Below, piece by piece: positions 18,083 through 26,118 of a stretch of DNA of 37,061 bases (position 1 is its first letter; the number at the start of each line of letters is the position of its first letter). The position numbers and the translations under genes were made by a program. Origin of the DNA: Akkermansia muciniphila (GTDB taxonomy: Bacteria > Verrucomicrobiota > Verrucomicrobiia > Opitutales > Opitutaceae); NCBI GenBank assembly GCA_945898185.1, contig CAMDHP010000012.1, positions 1-37,061 of the forward strand. Direction: 5' to 3'. The notes under the pieces were generated by a model. The model was given only the letters and a program-made list of their open reading frames with translations, had not been told where the DNA came from and made no database searches.

Positions 18083-19371
18083 GCACCCGCGCCGCCACTA
18101 TCTCCCCCTCCGCCGTCAGCGCCTCCGCGCCCGTCTCTTCTTTGAGCGGAGCCGCCACCAAGGCGCTGACCCTCGGCGTTATCGGCCTCGTCGCCACCGC
18201 TGCCGGCCTAGCCGTTTCGAGCGGCAAGGCCGTCGCCTTTTCTTATCTTACGGGTATCGTCTTCTGGATCGGCATCGCCCTCGGTGCGCTGTTCCTCGTG
18301 ATGATCCACCACGTCTTCGATGCCGGCTGGTCCACGTTGTTGCGCCGCCAATTCGAAAACTGGCTCGCCTGCCTTCCTTGGCTCGCGTTGCTCTTCGTGC
18401 CCTTGATCGCCTCCGCGTTTTTCGCCCCCGGCATGATCTGGAAGTGGACCAACCCCTCTTACGATCTCGCCCAGGTCGGCGGTCACGGCACGGTCGCCCA
18501 AGACGTCCTCTGGGTAAAAAAATCCGGCCTTCTTAGCACGACGTCGCTGGTGATCGCGAGCATCGTCGGCTTCGCCGGCTGGAGCCTCCTCGCCAACCGT
18601 TTCCGGGCCCATTCCTTCGCTCAGGATACCGACGGCAATATCTCCCATACCCACGCCAGCCGGTTCTGGACCGCGGTTGGGCTGCCCTTCACCGCCCTGT
18701 CGATGACGCTCTGTATCATTCTCTGGGTCAAGGCCCTCGACTACCACTGGTATTCCACCATGTATGGTGTCTGGTTTTTCGCCGGGTGCGTGCGTGGCGC
18801 CCTCTCCGTGGGAATGATCATCACAGTCTGGCTCTGGAATCGCGGCGACTACAAGGGCATCCTGAACAACAATCACATGCACTCGCATGGTATGCTGATG
18901 TTCGCCTTCACCGTTTTCTGGGCCTACATCACGTTTTCCCAGTATTTTCTGATCTACATGGCGAACATACCCGAAGAAACCTTCTGGTACAGCCTTCGCG
19001 AGATCAATAACAACGGCCACTTCAACACCTGGGGCTACGTTGGTTTCTTCCTCCTTTTCGGCCACTTCTTCGCCCCCTTCCTGACCCTCATCCATTACCC
19101 GGTGAAGCTCTCGAAGATTTGGATGCCGCGCATCGCCGCGTTTATCGCCTTCGTCTTCCTCGTGGACGTCACTTACAACGTGATGCCCTCGCTCAAGAAG
19201 ATCACCGGTGATGCCTATCCCTTCACCAGCATCAACCTGCTCTGGATCGCCACTTCTGTGGTCGGTGTCGGCGGCGTTTGCGTGTGGGCCTATTTGAACA
19301 GTTTCTCCAAGACCAAACTCATCCCGATCCGCGATCCGCGTATCGGGGAATCCCTCACCCACCATGAGTGA
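18079..19371 (+). CDS. actF: Alternative complex III membrane subunit ActF (NrfD-like)
   Basis: ActF is the second NrfD-like integral membrane subunit, paired with ActC. The 430-aa protein has about ten transmembrane helices after a short Ser/Ala-rich N-terminus. Family features include LFLVMIHHVFDAGWSTLLRR near the start, NNHMHSHGMLMFAFTVFWAY, and FSQYFLIYMANIPEET in the second half. The reading frame overlaps actE by four bases and the next gene by eight, indicating tight coupling. It completes the six core act genes in their usual A-F order. Confidence 0.95.
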   Translation: MSTRAATISPSAVSASAPVSSLSGAATKALTLGVIGLVATAAGLAVSSGKAVAFSYLTGIVFWIGIALGALFLVMIHHVFDAGWSTLLRRQFENWLACLPWLALLFVPLIASAFFAPGMIWKWTNPSYDLAQVGGHGTVAQDVLWVKKSGLLSTTSLVIASIVGFAGWSLLANRFRAHSFAQDTDGNISHTHASRFWTAVGLPFTALSMTLCIILWVKALDYHWYSTMYGVWFFAGCVRGALSVGMIITVWLWNRGDYKGILNNNHMHSHGMLMFAFTVFWAYITFSQYFLIYMANIPEETFWYSLREINNNGHFNTWGYVGFFLLFGHFFAPFLTLIHYPVKLSKIWMPRIAAFIAFVFLVDVTYNVMPSLKKITGDAYPFTSINLLWIATSVVGVGGVCVWAYLNSFSKTKLIPIRDPRIGESLTHHE

Positions 19372-19672
19372 CGCCCAAGCTCCCGCTGGTGTTTCCAGCT
19401 TCACCGCCACCTTGCTTGCCGTTATCGGCGGCTTTGCGATCTTCCTGTTGATCCTGCTGGTCGCCTACCTGCCGAAGAAGCCCGAGCCTCTTGCCGATGG
19501 TGCGCGAACCCCCGCTCAACGCAAAGTCGCGCTGGCCGAGCTTCAGGCCAAAGAACTCAACGCTACCACCACTTTCGGTTGGGTTGATCAAACCAAGGGG
19601 CAGGTTCGCCTGCCTATTTCGGACGCCGTTCAGCTCACGATCATTGAGCTCAACGCCGCCGCCAAGCGCTGA
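19364..19672 (+). CDS. Small membrane protein between actF and ccoS
   Basis: The 102-aa protein has one hydrophobic helix (about residues 15-36) and an outward domain with the segment FGWVDQTKGQVRLPISDAVQ. A similar W.D..KG.VR.PI..A pattern is recalled in small proteins next to cytochrome oxidase and copper-handling genes, so an accessory or assembly role in the respiratory complex is likely. It overlaps actF by eight bases and ends ten bases before ccoS. No metal-binding Cys or His cluster is seen. It could be a seventh structural subunit of alternative complex III or a link to the oxidase. Confidence 0.8.
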   Translation: MSDAQAPAGVSSFTATLLAVIGGFAIFLLILLVAYLPKKPEPLADGARTPAQRKVALAELQAKELNATTTFGWVDQTKGQVRLPISDAVQLTIIELNAAAKR

Positions 19673-19682
19673 CAGGTGACGA

Positions 19683-19901
19683 ATGTCTGACTGGTTTTTC
19701 TATCTAATCGCATTTCCCATCGCCGCGCTTTTTGTCGCCAGCGCGATCTACGGGTTGCAGTGGGCCTCCAAGACTGGGCAGCTCCGTGATCTTGAGGAAG
19801 GGGCCAAGGTGATCTTCGACGACGAGGAGCCGGTCGGCCGTCCTACAGACCAAGTCCTTCGCCAGCCCAAGGCCGGTGTAACCGCTCCCACCGAACGCTA
19901 G
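19683..19901 (+). CDS. ccoS: cbb3-type oxidase assembly protein CcoS
   Basis: CcoS is a short membrane protein needed for cofactor insertion into the catalytic subunit of cbb3 oxidase. The 72-aa sequence has the family outline: one N-terminal helix (residues 5-25), then WASKTGQLRDLEEGAKVIFDDE, corresponding to the conserved K.GQ..DLE....I..DD. The sequence AGGTGA lies just before the ATG. It sits directly upstream of ccoN, whereas ccoS usually accompanies ccoGHI. Those genes are not in this window. Confidence 0.88.
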   Translation: MSDWFFYLIAFPIAALFVASAIYGLQWASKTGQLRDLEEGAKVIFDDEEPVGRPTDQVLRQPKAGVTAPTER

Positions 19902-19923
19902 GTCCGCTCCCTTTTCAACTCTC

Positions 19924-21432
19924 ATGGCCTCCGCTTCCCAACTGGCATCTTCGCTCAACCCTTCCGCTTCGCCTGAACTGGTGAAGCGCGCGGAACTGAG
20001 CGAGATTGACGCTTCCACCAAGCTTCCGGCGCTTTTCTTTTTCGGTTCCGCCATCCTCTGGCTGCTCGCCGGCACCGTGTTTGCCTTGCTCGCCGCGTTC
20101 AAGATGCACAACCCGGCCCTCCTCGGCGACTACGAGTGGCTCACCTTCGGCCGCGTGCGCACCGCTCACTTGAACGCCGTCATCTACGGCTGGTCGGTCA
20201 ACGCCTCCTTCGGTGTCGCCTTCTGGCTGATGGCCCGCCTCTCCCGCGCCGAACTGCGCCACTCCGGTATGTTGCTCATCGCCGCCGCATTTTGGAATAT
20301 CGGGGTGACGCTCGGGATTTATGGCATCCTCACCGGTGACTCGACTTCAATTGAGTGGCTGGAGTTCCCGTCCTACGCGACGCCCCTTTTGTTCTTCGCC
20401 TATGCACTGGTCGGCGCTTGGACGGTCATCACTTTCCGCTTCGGTCGCTCGAAACACATCTACGTTTCGCAGTGGTATATCCTCGCCGCGCTTTTCTGGT
20501 TCCCGTGGCTCTACTCGGTCGCGCAGATCATGCTCATTTTCTCGCCCGCGCGCGGCACGGTGCAGTCCCTCGTCAACTGGTGGTTCGCGCACAATGTCCT
20601 CGGGCTCTGGTTCACGCCCATCGGCCTCGGCGCGGTCTATTACTTCCTGCCTAAGGTTCTCGGCAAACCCATCCATAGCTATTACCTTTCGGTGCTGGGG
20701 TTCTGGTCGCTGGCCATTTTCTACAACTGGGCGGGCGTTCACCATCTGATCGGCGGCCCGGTGCCCGTCTGGGTGCAGACGGCTGGTATCACCGCGTCTT
20801 TCATGATGGTCATCCCTGTGATCGTCACGGCGGTGAATCATCATCTTACCATGGTCGGCAACTCGTCGGCCTTAAAGTATAGTCCGACCCTGCGTTTTAC
20901 CGTGTTTGGCGCAGTCGCCTACACCTTTACTTCTCTGCAGGGTTCCTCGATGTCCATCCGCAGCTGGTCGGAGCTAACTCACTTCACCCACTACACGATC
21001 GGACACTCCCACGCGGGCATGTATGCCTTTTTCACCATGGTGATGTTCGGCTCCATCTACTACATCCTGCCCCGTATTCTGCTTAAAGAGTGGCCTTCCG
21101 CGAAACTCATCAGTCTGCACTTTTGGGCCTGCGCGCTCGGAATTATTTTTATGGTGTTGGTCCTCTCCTTCGCGGGCGTGAAGCAGGGTATTGATATGAA
21201 CTCCTTGCCTATCGGCGCCGATGGTAAGCCCGGTGCGCCTGCGCCTTTCCTTGAAATCGTCAAGAATACCATTCCCTGGCTCAAGTTGCGAAGCTACTCG
21301 GGCATCCTTCTCACCATTGGCCATCTGGCCTTCGCGGTGAACTTCGTTTGGATGCTGCTCAAGCCGCGTCCGGCCGGTGCCACCGCACCCACGCTCTTCC
21401 GTAACGGGCCCGAACTGGAGGTCTCTCGATGA
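19924..21432 (+). CDS. ccoN: cbb3-type cytochrome c oxidase catalytic subunit I
   Basis: CcoN is the haem-copper core that reduces oxygen to water and pumps protons. The 502-aa protein has about twelve helices and the C-family signatures: H82 in RTAHLNAVIYG (low-spin haem), H223 in WWFAHNVLGLWF and H273-H274 in GVHHLIGGPVPVW (copper site), and H361/H363 in TIGHSHAGMYAF (haem ligands). The typical FLPK segment follows at 241-244. It follows ccoS by 22 bases and overlaps ccoO by four bases. No Shine-Dalgarno motif precedes the ATG. Confidence 0.96.
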   Translation: MASASQLASSLNPSASPELVKRAELSEIDASTKLPALFFFGSAILWLLAGTVFALLAAFKMHNPALLGDYEWLTFGRVRTAHLNAVIYGWSVNASFGVAFWLMARLSRAELRHSGMLLIAAAFWNIGVTLGIYGILTGDSTSIEWLEFPSYATPLLFFAYALVGAWTVITFRFGRSKHIYVSQWYILAALFWFPWLYSVAQIMLIFSPARGTVQSLVNWWFAHNVLGLWFTPIGLGAVYYFLPKVLGKPIHSYYLSVLGFWSLAIFYNWAGVHHLIGGPVPVWVQTAGITASFMMVIPVIVTAVNHHLTMVGNSSALKYSPTLRFTVFGAVAYTFTSLQGSSMSIRSWSELTHFTHYTIGHSHAGMYAFFTMVMFGSIYYILPRILLKEWPSAKLISLHFWACALGIIFMVLVLSFAGVKQGIDMNSLPIGADGKPGAPAPFLEIVKNTIPWLKLRSYSGILLTIGHLAFAVNFVWMLLKPRPAGATAPTLFRNGPELEVSR

Positions 21433-22106
21433 ATCGCGCTCCGCTCATATTCCTCGGCATTTTCTTCGCCATAGCCTTCTCTTGGACGGGCATCATCCTG
21501 ACCAACCAGATTAGCTACGGCAGCCTCACGCGTTACGTGAATCCCGACGACGGCAAAGCCTACCCGCAGGCCTCCCCCGGTGAGGCTGCCCGCGGAAAGC
21601 TCGTTTACCAGGACCTCGGTTGTGTTTACTGCCACTCTCAGCAGGTGAGGCAGCCGGGTTTCGGCATTGATATCGAGCGCGGCTGGGGCGATCGCGGCAG
21701 CGTCGCCCGCGACTATGTTGGCGAGCAGCGGGTATTCCTCGGTTCCATGCGAACCGGCCCCGATCTCCGCAACGTGGGTGCCCGCTTCGCCGGCCAAGGT
21801 GGCCGCGAATGGCATATCAAACACTTCTACGATCCGACCATTACTTCGGTCGATTCCATCATGCCGCCCCACCGCTTTCTCTACGAGACGCGTAAAATCG
21901 TCGGCGATCCGTCGCTCAAAGCGGTGCAATCTCTCCTGCCCGAAAAATACCAGCCCGCGCCCGGCCACGAGATCGTGTTGAAGCAGCGCGGCGAGGACCT
22001 TATTGCTTACATGCTTTCGTTGAAAGACCCCGAGCTTTATCCCGAAGAGGCCGCGCGTGTTTACGTGCCCAAAGCCTCGCCCGCAAAGAAGGAGGCGGCC
22101 AAATGA
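21429..22106 (+). CDS. ccoO: cbb3-type oxidase mono-haem subunit II
   Basis: CcoO passes electrons to CcoN. The 225-aa protein has an N-terminal anchor (about residues 5-25) and the haem motif CVYCHSQQVRQPG (C65, C68, H69), a strong CcoO signature. A candidate Met ligand lies in SIMPPHRFL. GGAGG at 21417-21421, seven bases before the ATG, sets the start inside the end of ccoN. The stop overlaps ccoP by four bases. Confidence 0.95.
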   Translation: MNRAPLIFLGIFFAIAFSWTGIILTNQISYGSLTRYVNPDDGKAYPQASPGEAARGKLVYQDLGCVYCHSQQVRQPGFGIDIERGWGDRGSVARDYVGEQRVFLGSMRTGPDLRNVGARFAGQGGREWHIKHFYDPTITSVDSIMPPHRFLYETRKIVGDPSLKAVQSLLPEKYQPAPGHEIVLKQRGEDLIAYMLSLKDPELYPEEAARVYVPKASPAKKEAAK

Positions 22107-22798
22107 GCACGTCACCTTCCGCACCCGGCCCGGAAAGCAAGGGCCACATCGAGCAGGCCGGTGCCTCGGACGAGAGCATCCAGCGGGTCCACGCCATTTT
22201 GATCCGCGAGAAAGAGGAGCCGAAAGAGGGCTTCACGCCGATGCCCCTTTTTCTACTCGGATTCATTTCGGCGATGATCTTTTTGGGCGCGGTTTATTTC
22301 GTGCACTACCGCGGTGATTTCGACCCGCTGGTTTACGATTACCGCTTTGACGCCGCCGCCGCTAAGGCCGCCGCCTCCGCGCCGAAAGAGCTCACGCCCG
22401 AGCAGATTATCGGCAAAGGCCGGATCCTCTATAACACCTGCGCTTCCTGCCACACCCCCAGCGGCATGGGCGTGGCCGGCGCATTTCCTCCGCTTGCGGC
22501 TTCCGAGTGGGTCACTGGCTCCGAGGAGCGCCTGATTCGCCTCTTAATTCACGGGCTGGCGGGACCGATTGTGGTGAAGGGCCTTCCCTACAACGGCAAC
22601 ATGCCCGCCTTCGGCCCGGGCGGCGGCTACAACTGGAACGATGCCAAGATTGCCCAGGTTCTGACCTTTATCCGCCAAGAGTGGGGTAATACCGCCCCTC
22701 CGATCACGCCCGAGAAGGTCGCTGAGATTCGCAAGGCAGAGTCCGCCCGTGCCAAGCCCTGGAGCGAGGCCGAGCTGCAGCCCTTCGAGGAACCTTAA
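22103..22798 (+). CDS. ccoP: CcoP-like cytochrome c subunit with a single haem site
   Basis: This is the third structural gene of the oxidase. The 231-aa protein has a soluble N-terminus, one membrane helix (about residues 47-67) and one haem motif, CASCH (C113, C116, H117), with Met ligand candidates near GNMPAFG. Proteobacterial CcoP is around 300 aa with two haems; here the second cytochrome domain is missing. ActA or ActE of the linked complex III might supply electrons instead. GGAGG at 22091-22095 lies seven bases before the ATG. Confidence 0.9.
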   Translation: MSTSPSAPGPESKGHIEQAGASDESIQRVHAILIREKEEPKEGFTPMPLFLLGFISAMIFLGAVYFVHYRGDFDPLVYDYRFDAAAAKAAASAPKELTPEQIIGKGRILYNTCASCHTPSGMGVAGAFPPLAASEWVTGSEERLIRLLIHGLAGPIVVKGLPYNGNMPAFGPGGGYNWNDAKIAQVLTFIRQEWGNTAPPITPEKVAEIRKAESARAKPWSEAELQPFEEP

Positions 22799-22812
22799 GT
22801 CGTGACGCAAGC

Positions 22813-22902
22813 ATGATCTTGCCGAGTTTTACTCCTCTGGTTTTACTGCTCCTTGCCCTCGCGGTTTACTCCGTCGCGATGGGAGTCGACCTTGCCGCTT
22901 GA
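22813..22902 (+). CDS. Putative 29-aa one-helix membrane peptide
   Basis: ATG 22813 opens a 30-codon frame ending in TGA at 22900-22902, starting 14 bases after the ccoP stop. The product, MILPSFTPLVLLLLALAVYS followed by VAMGVDLAA, is almost entirely one hydrophobic helix. Small single-helix subunits (CcoQ, CcoM) are known from cbb3 oxidases, so this could be one; sequence similarity to those was not recognised. It has no ribosome binding motif, and a frame this short could arise by chance. Confidence 0.4.
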   Translation: MILPSFTPLVLLLLALAVYSVAMGVDLAA

Positions 22903-22923
22903 TTATTTCACGCTCCGGTTTTC

Positions 22924-23397
22924 ATGAAAGTTCGAATTCTCATTCTCGCCCTCTTTGCAGTCCTCCTTGCCGGTTGCGTGCAGACCTCGCAGCGCGCCCC
23001 CTCCACCCGCTCGCCTAAAGCGGTGAAGGTCCGGAAATTCACCGAACTGACCGGCACTCGCTGGACTTTGAGCGTGCTGGATGGCCAGGCCATTGTGCCC
23101 TCCTCGACGGGCTGGGCGACGCCGGGAATTGATTTCGCGGACGACGGCCAGAGCGCAAGTGGATTTAGCGGCGTGAACCGTTTCGGCGGACGCTACATCC
23201 AAGACGGCGCCGCGCTGACTTTCGGTCCTCTGGCAATGACCCGCCGCGCAGGCCCACCGGATTTGATGGAGACCGAGCGCCGTTTCACGCGGGTGCTGAG
23301 CGGAGCCACCGGTTGGCGGCAGCGCGGTGCAGACATTGAACTGATCGCCGCTAAACAAGTCGGCGCGGTGCTCACGCCGTTGGCCGTAAAAAAGTAA
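22924..23397 (+). CDS. META-domain lipoprotein
   Basis: The 157-aa protein has a lipoprotein signal with LLAGC (C18). Its META/HslJ-type domain includes LTGTRWTLSVLDG at the start, GFSGVNRFGGRY in the middle and MTRRAGPPDLMETERRF later. In META domains the last segment normally has a Cys in the MAC region; here it is absent. Members sit in the outer membrane and are linked to heat or antibiotic stress in a few bacteria; function here is unknown. It is 21 bases after the small peptide ORF and ends the plus-strand stretch, convergent with the NUDIX gene. Confidence 0.85.
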   Translation: MKVRILILALFAVLLAGCVQTSQRAPSTRSPKAVKVRKFTELTGTRWTLSVLDGQAIVPSSTGWATPGIDFADDGQSASGFSGVNRFGGRYIQDGAALTFGPLAMTRRAGPPDLMETERRFTRVLSGATGWRQRGADIELIAAKQVGAVLTPLAVKK

Positions 23398-23443
23398 AGC
23401 CGGCCGCAGCCCGAGTCGAAGCGCAGGTCTGTGACCAAGTGGG

Positions 23444-24010
23444 TCAACCGGCCACCGCTCTGGCGGAGGTCTTGCGCACCAAGCGTGCCATTGATTCCTC
23501 GGAGTTGAGACGGGCGACGTCGGCGAGGGCCACCCAGGCGAGTTCTTTCGACTCGTGCTCCGCCCTCACCAGCGACTCTGCCGGATCGGCCTCGACCATG
23601 AAGCGCAGATCATAGTGCCAGTGTGCCGCATCGTTTTTCCGCGCGGGAATCCAGTGCCGGTCGAGGTCGAAAATCTCCGCGTTCATGGCGTGCAGTTTTG
23701 TGAGGCCGCTCTCCTCGGCGCCTTCGCGTAAAGCGACCGCGAGCAGATCGCCATCGCCGTCTGCGTGGCCGCCGAGTTGCAGCCATTTTTCCAGTTTGAG
23801 ATGGTGTGTGAGCAGGGTCCGCGTGCGGGTCGCGTCCACGACCCACGCCGAACCAGTGAAGTGCCCCGCGGAGCAGGTGCGCAAAAGACAATCCGGCTCC
23901 GCCGCGACAAAACGGAGTGCATCGGCAACCATCGCTGCTTCGTGCGCATCGAGCGCGCGGGCCGCGTGGCGATTGAGGAGATCGATGAGGGCTTGGTGAG
24001 TTTTGATCAT
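23444..24010 (-). CDS. NUDIX hydrolase
   Basis: The 188-aa protein has the Nudix box at residues 81-103, ending in REGAEESGL with the metal-binding Glu residues (E96, E99, E100). The canonical first Glu of the motif (GX5E) is a Gly here (G87). Upstream sequence includes GHFTGSAWVVD and LTHHLKLEKWLQLGGHADGD, typical of a NUDIX subfamily whose substrates are unknown. The ATG at 24010 lies four bases past the oppF-like stop, so the gene is the last in the transporter operon. The frame reads on upstream through oppF-like antisense, but that part is not real. Confidence 0.88.
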   Translation of the reverse strand: MIKTHQALIDLLNRHAARALDAHEAAMVADALRFVAAEPDCLLRTCSAGHFTGSAWVVDATRTRTLLTHHLKLEKWLQLGGHADGDGDLLAVALREGAEESGLTKLHAMNAEIFDLDRHWIPARKNDAAHWHYDLRFMVEADPAESLVRAEHESKELAWVALADVARLNSEESMARLVRKTSARAVAG

Positions 24011-24014
24011 CGGA

Positions 24015-24998
24015 TCAAAGATCGTAGTGGCACGCGACCTCGTGGGTGGGGCGGGCGGGGTCTGGTGGGCGCAGGGCCGGCTTCTCGACGCGGCAACGGT
24101 CGGTGGCGTGGACGCATCGCGGGTGAAAGGGGCAGCCGCTTGGCGGGTTGATGGGGGAGGGGACGTCGCCTTTGAGCACAATGCGCGTCGAGCGGCGGCG
24201 CGGCTCTGGCTCCGGTATCGCCGAAATAAGGGCGCGGGTGTAGGGGTGGGCGGCGCGACGGTAGAGGGTGGATGCATCGGCCGTCTCCACGATGTGGCCG
24301 AGATACATGACCGCTATGCGGTCGGAGACGTGTTTCACCACCGCGAGGTCGTGAGCGATGAAGAGGTAGGCGAGCCCGAGCTCGCGTTGCAGATCGAGCA
24401 AAAGATTCAGAACCTGGCCCTGAATGGAGACGTCGAGAGCAGAGACGGGTTCGTCGCAGATGATGAGTTTTGGGTTGAGCGCGAGGGCGCGGGCGATGCC
24501 GATGCGCTGGCGTTGACCGCCGGAGAACTCGAAGGGGAACCGGTCGGAGGCGGAGGCGGGCAGACCGACACGGTCGAGCAGGGCGGCGACGCGCGCGGGG
24601 CGATCGGTGGCGGTGCCGATGCGATGGATGATAAAAGGCTCGGCGAGGAGCTCGCCGACGGAGTGGCGGGCGTTGAGCGATTCGCCGGGGTCTTGGAAAA
24701 CCATCTGAATCTCGCGGCGGAGGGGTTTCAGCTGGCGCTGGGAAAGCGGGGCGAGGTCAGTGCCGTTGAAAAGGATCTGGCCCGTAGTCGGGCGGTGGAG
24801 ACGAACGAGGGATTTACCCAAAGTGGATTTGCCGCAGCCGGATTCACCCACAAGGCCGAGCGTCTCGCCGGAACGCAGCGTGAGCGAGACGCCGTCCACC
24901 GCGCGGCACCAGGCGCGGGCCTTTAACCAGACGCCGCCGCGCACGGGAAAGTGCATGCGCAGATTGCGGACATCGAGGAGAGGAGCGGAGGTGGACAT
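24015..24998 (-). CDS. Peptide ABC transporter ATPase (OppF/DppF type)
   Basis: The 327-aa protein is a peptide-importer ATPase with Walker A GESGCGKS (51-58), the Q-loop in MVFQDP, signature FSGGQRQRIGIARAL and Walker B LIICDEPVSALD. The C-terminal CPFHPRC......C cysteine segment is typical of the Opp/Dpp ATPases, where it binds an iron-sulfur cluster in some members. It lies six bases after the OppD-like gene and pairs with it, giving the two nucleotide-binding subunits of the importer. Confidence 0.94.
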   Translation of the reverse strand: MSTSAPLLDVRNLRMHFPVRGGVWLKARAWCRAVDGVSLTLRSGETLGLVGESGCGKSTLGKSLVRLHRPTTGQILFNGTDLAPLSQRQLKPLRREIQMVFQDPGESLNARHSVGELLAEPFIIHRIGTATDRPARVAALLDRVGLPASASDRFPFEFSGGQRQRIGIARALALNPKLIICDEPVSALDVSIQGQVLNLLLDLQRELGLAYLFIAHDLAVVKHVSDRIAVMYLGHIVETADASTLYRRAAHPYTRALISAIPEPEPRRRSTRIVLKGDVPSPINPPSGCPFHPRCVHATDRCRVEKPALRPPDPARPTHEVACHYDL

Positions 24999-25004
24999 GG
25001 CGAC

Positions 25005-25994
25005 TTATGTTAACTTGTGATGCCAGCAGGCGACGGTGTGGCCGGCGGAAAGTGTTTCAAGTGGCGGTTGCATCGCGCAGGCGTTTGTCGCCAAGGGGCA
25101 GCGGTTGGCGAAGCGGCAGCCGGTGGGCATTTCGGCGAGGGTGGGGACGAGGCCCGGTATGGTGGCGAGGCGGGATTTGCGCTCGGCCTCAAGACGCGGA
25201 ATGGCGGAGAGCAGGCCGCGGGTGTAGGGGTGCGCCGGGCGGGCGAAAATTTTTTCTACGGGCCCTTGTTCGGCGATGCGGCCGGAATACATGACGACAA
25301 CCTCGTCACACATCTCGGCGATGACACCGAGGTCGTGGGTGATGAGCAGAATCGCCATGCCAAGCTCGCGTTGGAGGGAGCGAAGGAGGTCGAGGATTTG
25401 GGCCTGGATGGTGACGTCGAGCGCGGTGGTGGGCTCGTCGGCGATGAGCAGGGCGGGATTGCAGGCGAGGGCCATCGCGATGACCACGCGTTGCCTCATG
25501 CCGCCGGAGAGTTGATGCGGGTATTCTTGGGCGCGGATCTCGGGGGAAGGGATGCCCACCTTGGCGAGCATCTCGACCGCGAGGCGTGCGGCTTCGGCTT
25601 TGTCGCGGGTGCGATGAAGAAGAAAAACCTCGGAGAGCTGGCGGCCGATACGGTGGACGGGGTTGAGCGCCGTCATTGGCTCCTGAAAAACCATGCCGAT
25701 CCGACCGCCCCGGATGCGGAGCAAGTCGGCGGGCGTGGCGGCGGCGAGGTCGGCGCCCTCGAAGCGGATTTCGCCGCCTACGATGCGCCCGGAGGGCTGG
25801 GGGAGGAGACGTAGAATCGAGAGGGCGGTGACGCTTTTGCCGCAGCCGGATTCGCCGACGAGTCCGAGGGTGCGGCCGCGCGGGATGGAGAAGCTGATGC
25901 CATCCACGGCGCGGAGCAGGCCGGCGTCGGTGTCGAAGGCGACGGCGAGGTCGCGGACTTCGAGGAGCGGGTCGGCGTTTGCCTTAGGTGTCAT
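25005..25994 (-). CDS. Peptide ABC transporter ATPase (OppD/DppD type)
   Basis: The 329-aa protein has Walker A GESGCGKS near residue 53, signature [15 protein letters not shown] and Walker [13 protein letters not shown]. The C-terminal [14 protein letters not shown] region is of the Opp type. It is the first ATPase of the importer, downstream of the solute-binding protein gene (124 bases between). That gap is AT-richer and may hold an additional promoter or processing site, but no clear motif was found. E. coli YejF fuses both ATPases; here they are separate genes. Confidence 0.94.
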   Translation of the reverse strand: MTPKANADPLLEVRDLAVAFDTDAGLLRAVDGISFSIPRGRTLGLVGESGCGKSVTALSILRLLPQPSGRIVGGEIRFEGADLAAATPADLLRIRGGRIGMVFQEPMTALNPVHRIGRQLSEVFLLHRTRDKAEAARLAVEMLAKVGIPSPEIRAQEYPHQLSGGMRQRVVIAMALACNPALLIADEPTTALDVTIQAQILDLLRSLQRELGMAILLITHDLGVIAEMCDEVVVMYSGRIAEQGPVEKIFARPAHPYTRGLLSAIPRLEAERKSRLATIPGLVPTLAEMPTGCRFANRCPLATNACAMQPPLETLSAGHTVACWHHKLT

Positions 25995-26118
25995 GAAGGA
26001 GGAGCCGAGGGTTTAGCCGCAAAAAGTCTCAGAAGGCGCAAAAATAAAGGCAGGGCACGGAAGGAGACAGGTGAGTCGGATCATGGGGGCGATTTTTGCG
26101 GCCAATCATGGCGGGGGC

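Noticed and set aside
24003-25814. Plus-strand open frames across the importer ATPase genes
   Set aside because: The minus strand carries full ATPase motifs; the plus-strand translations are low-complexity shadows.
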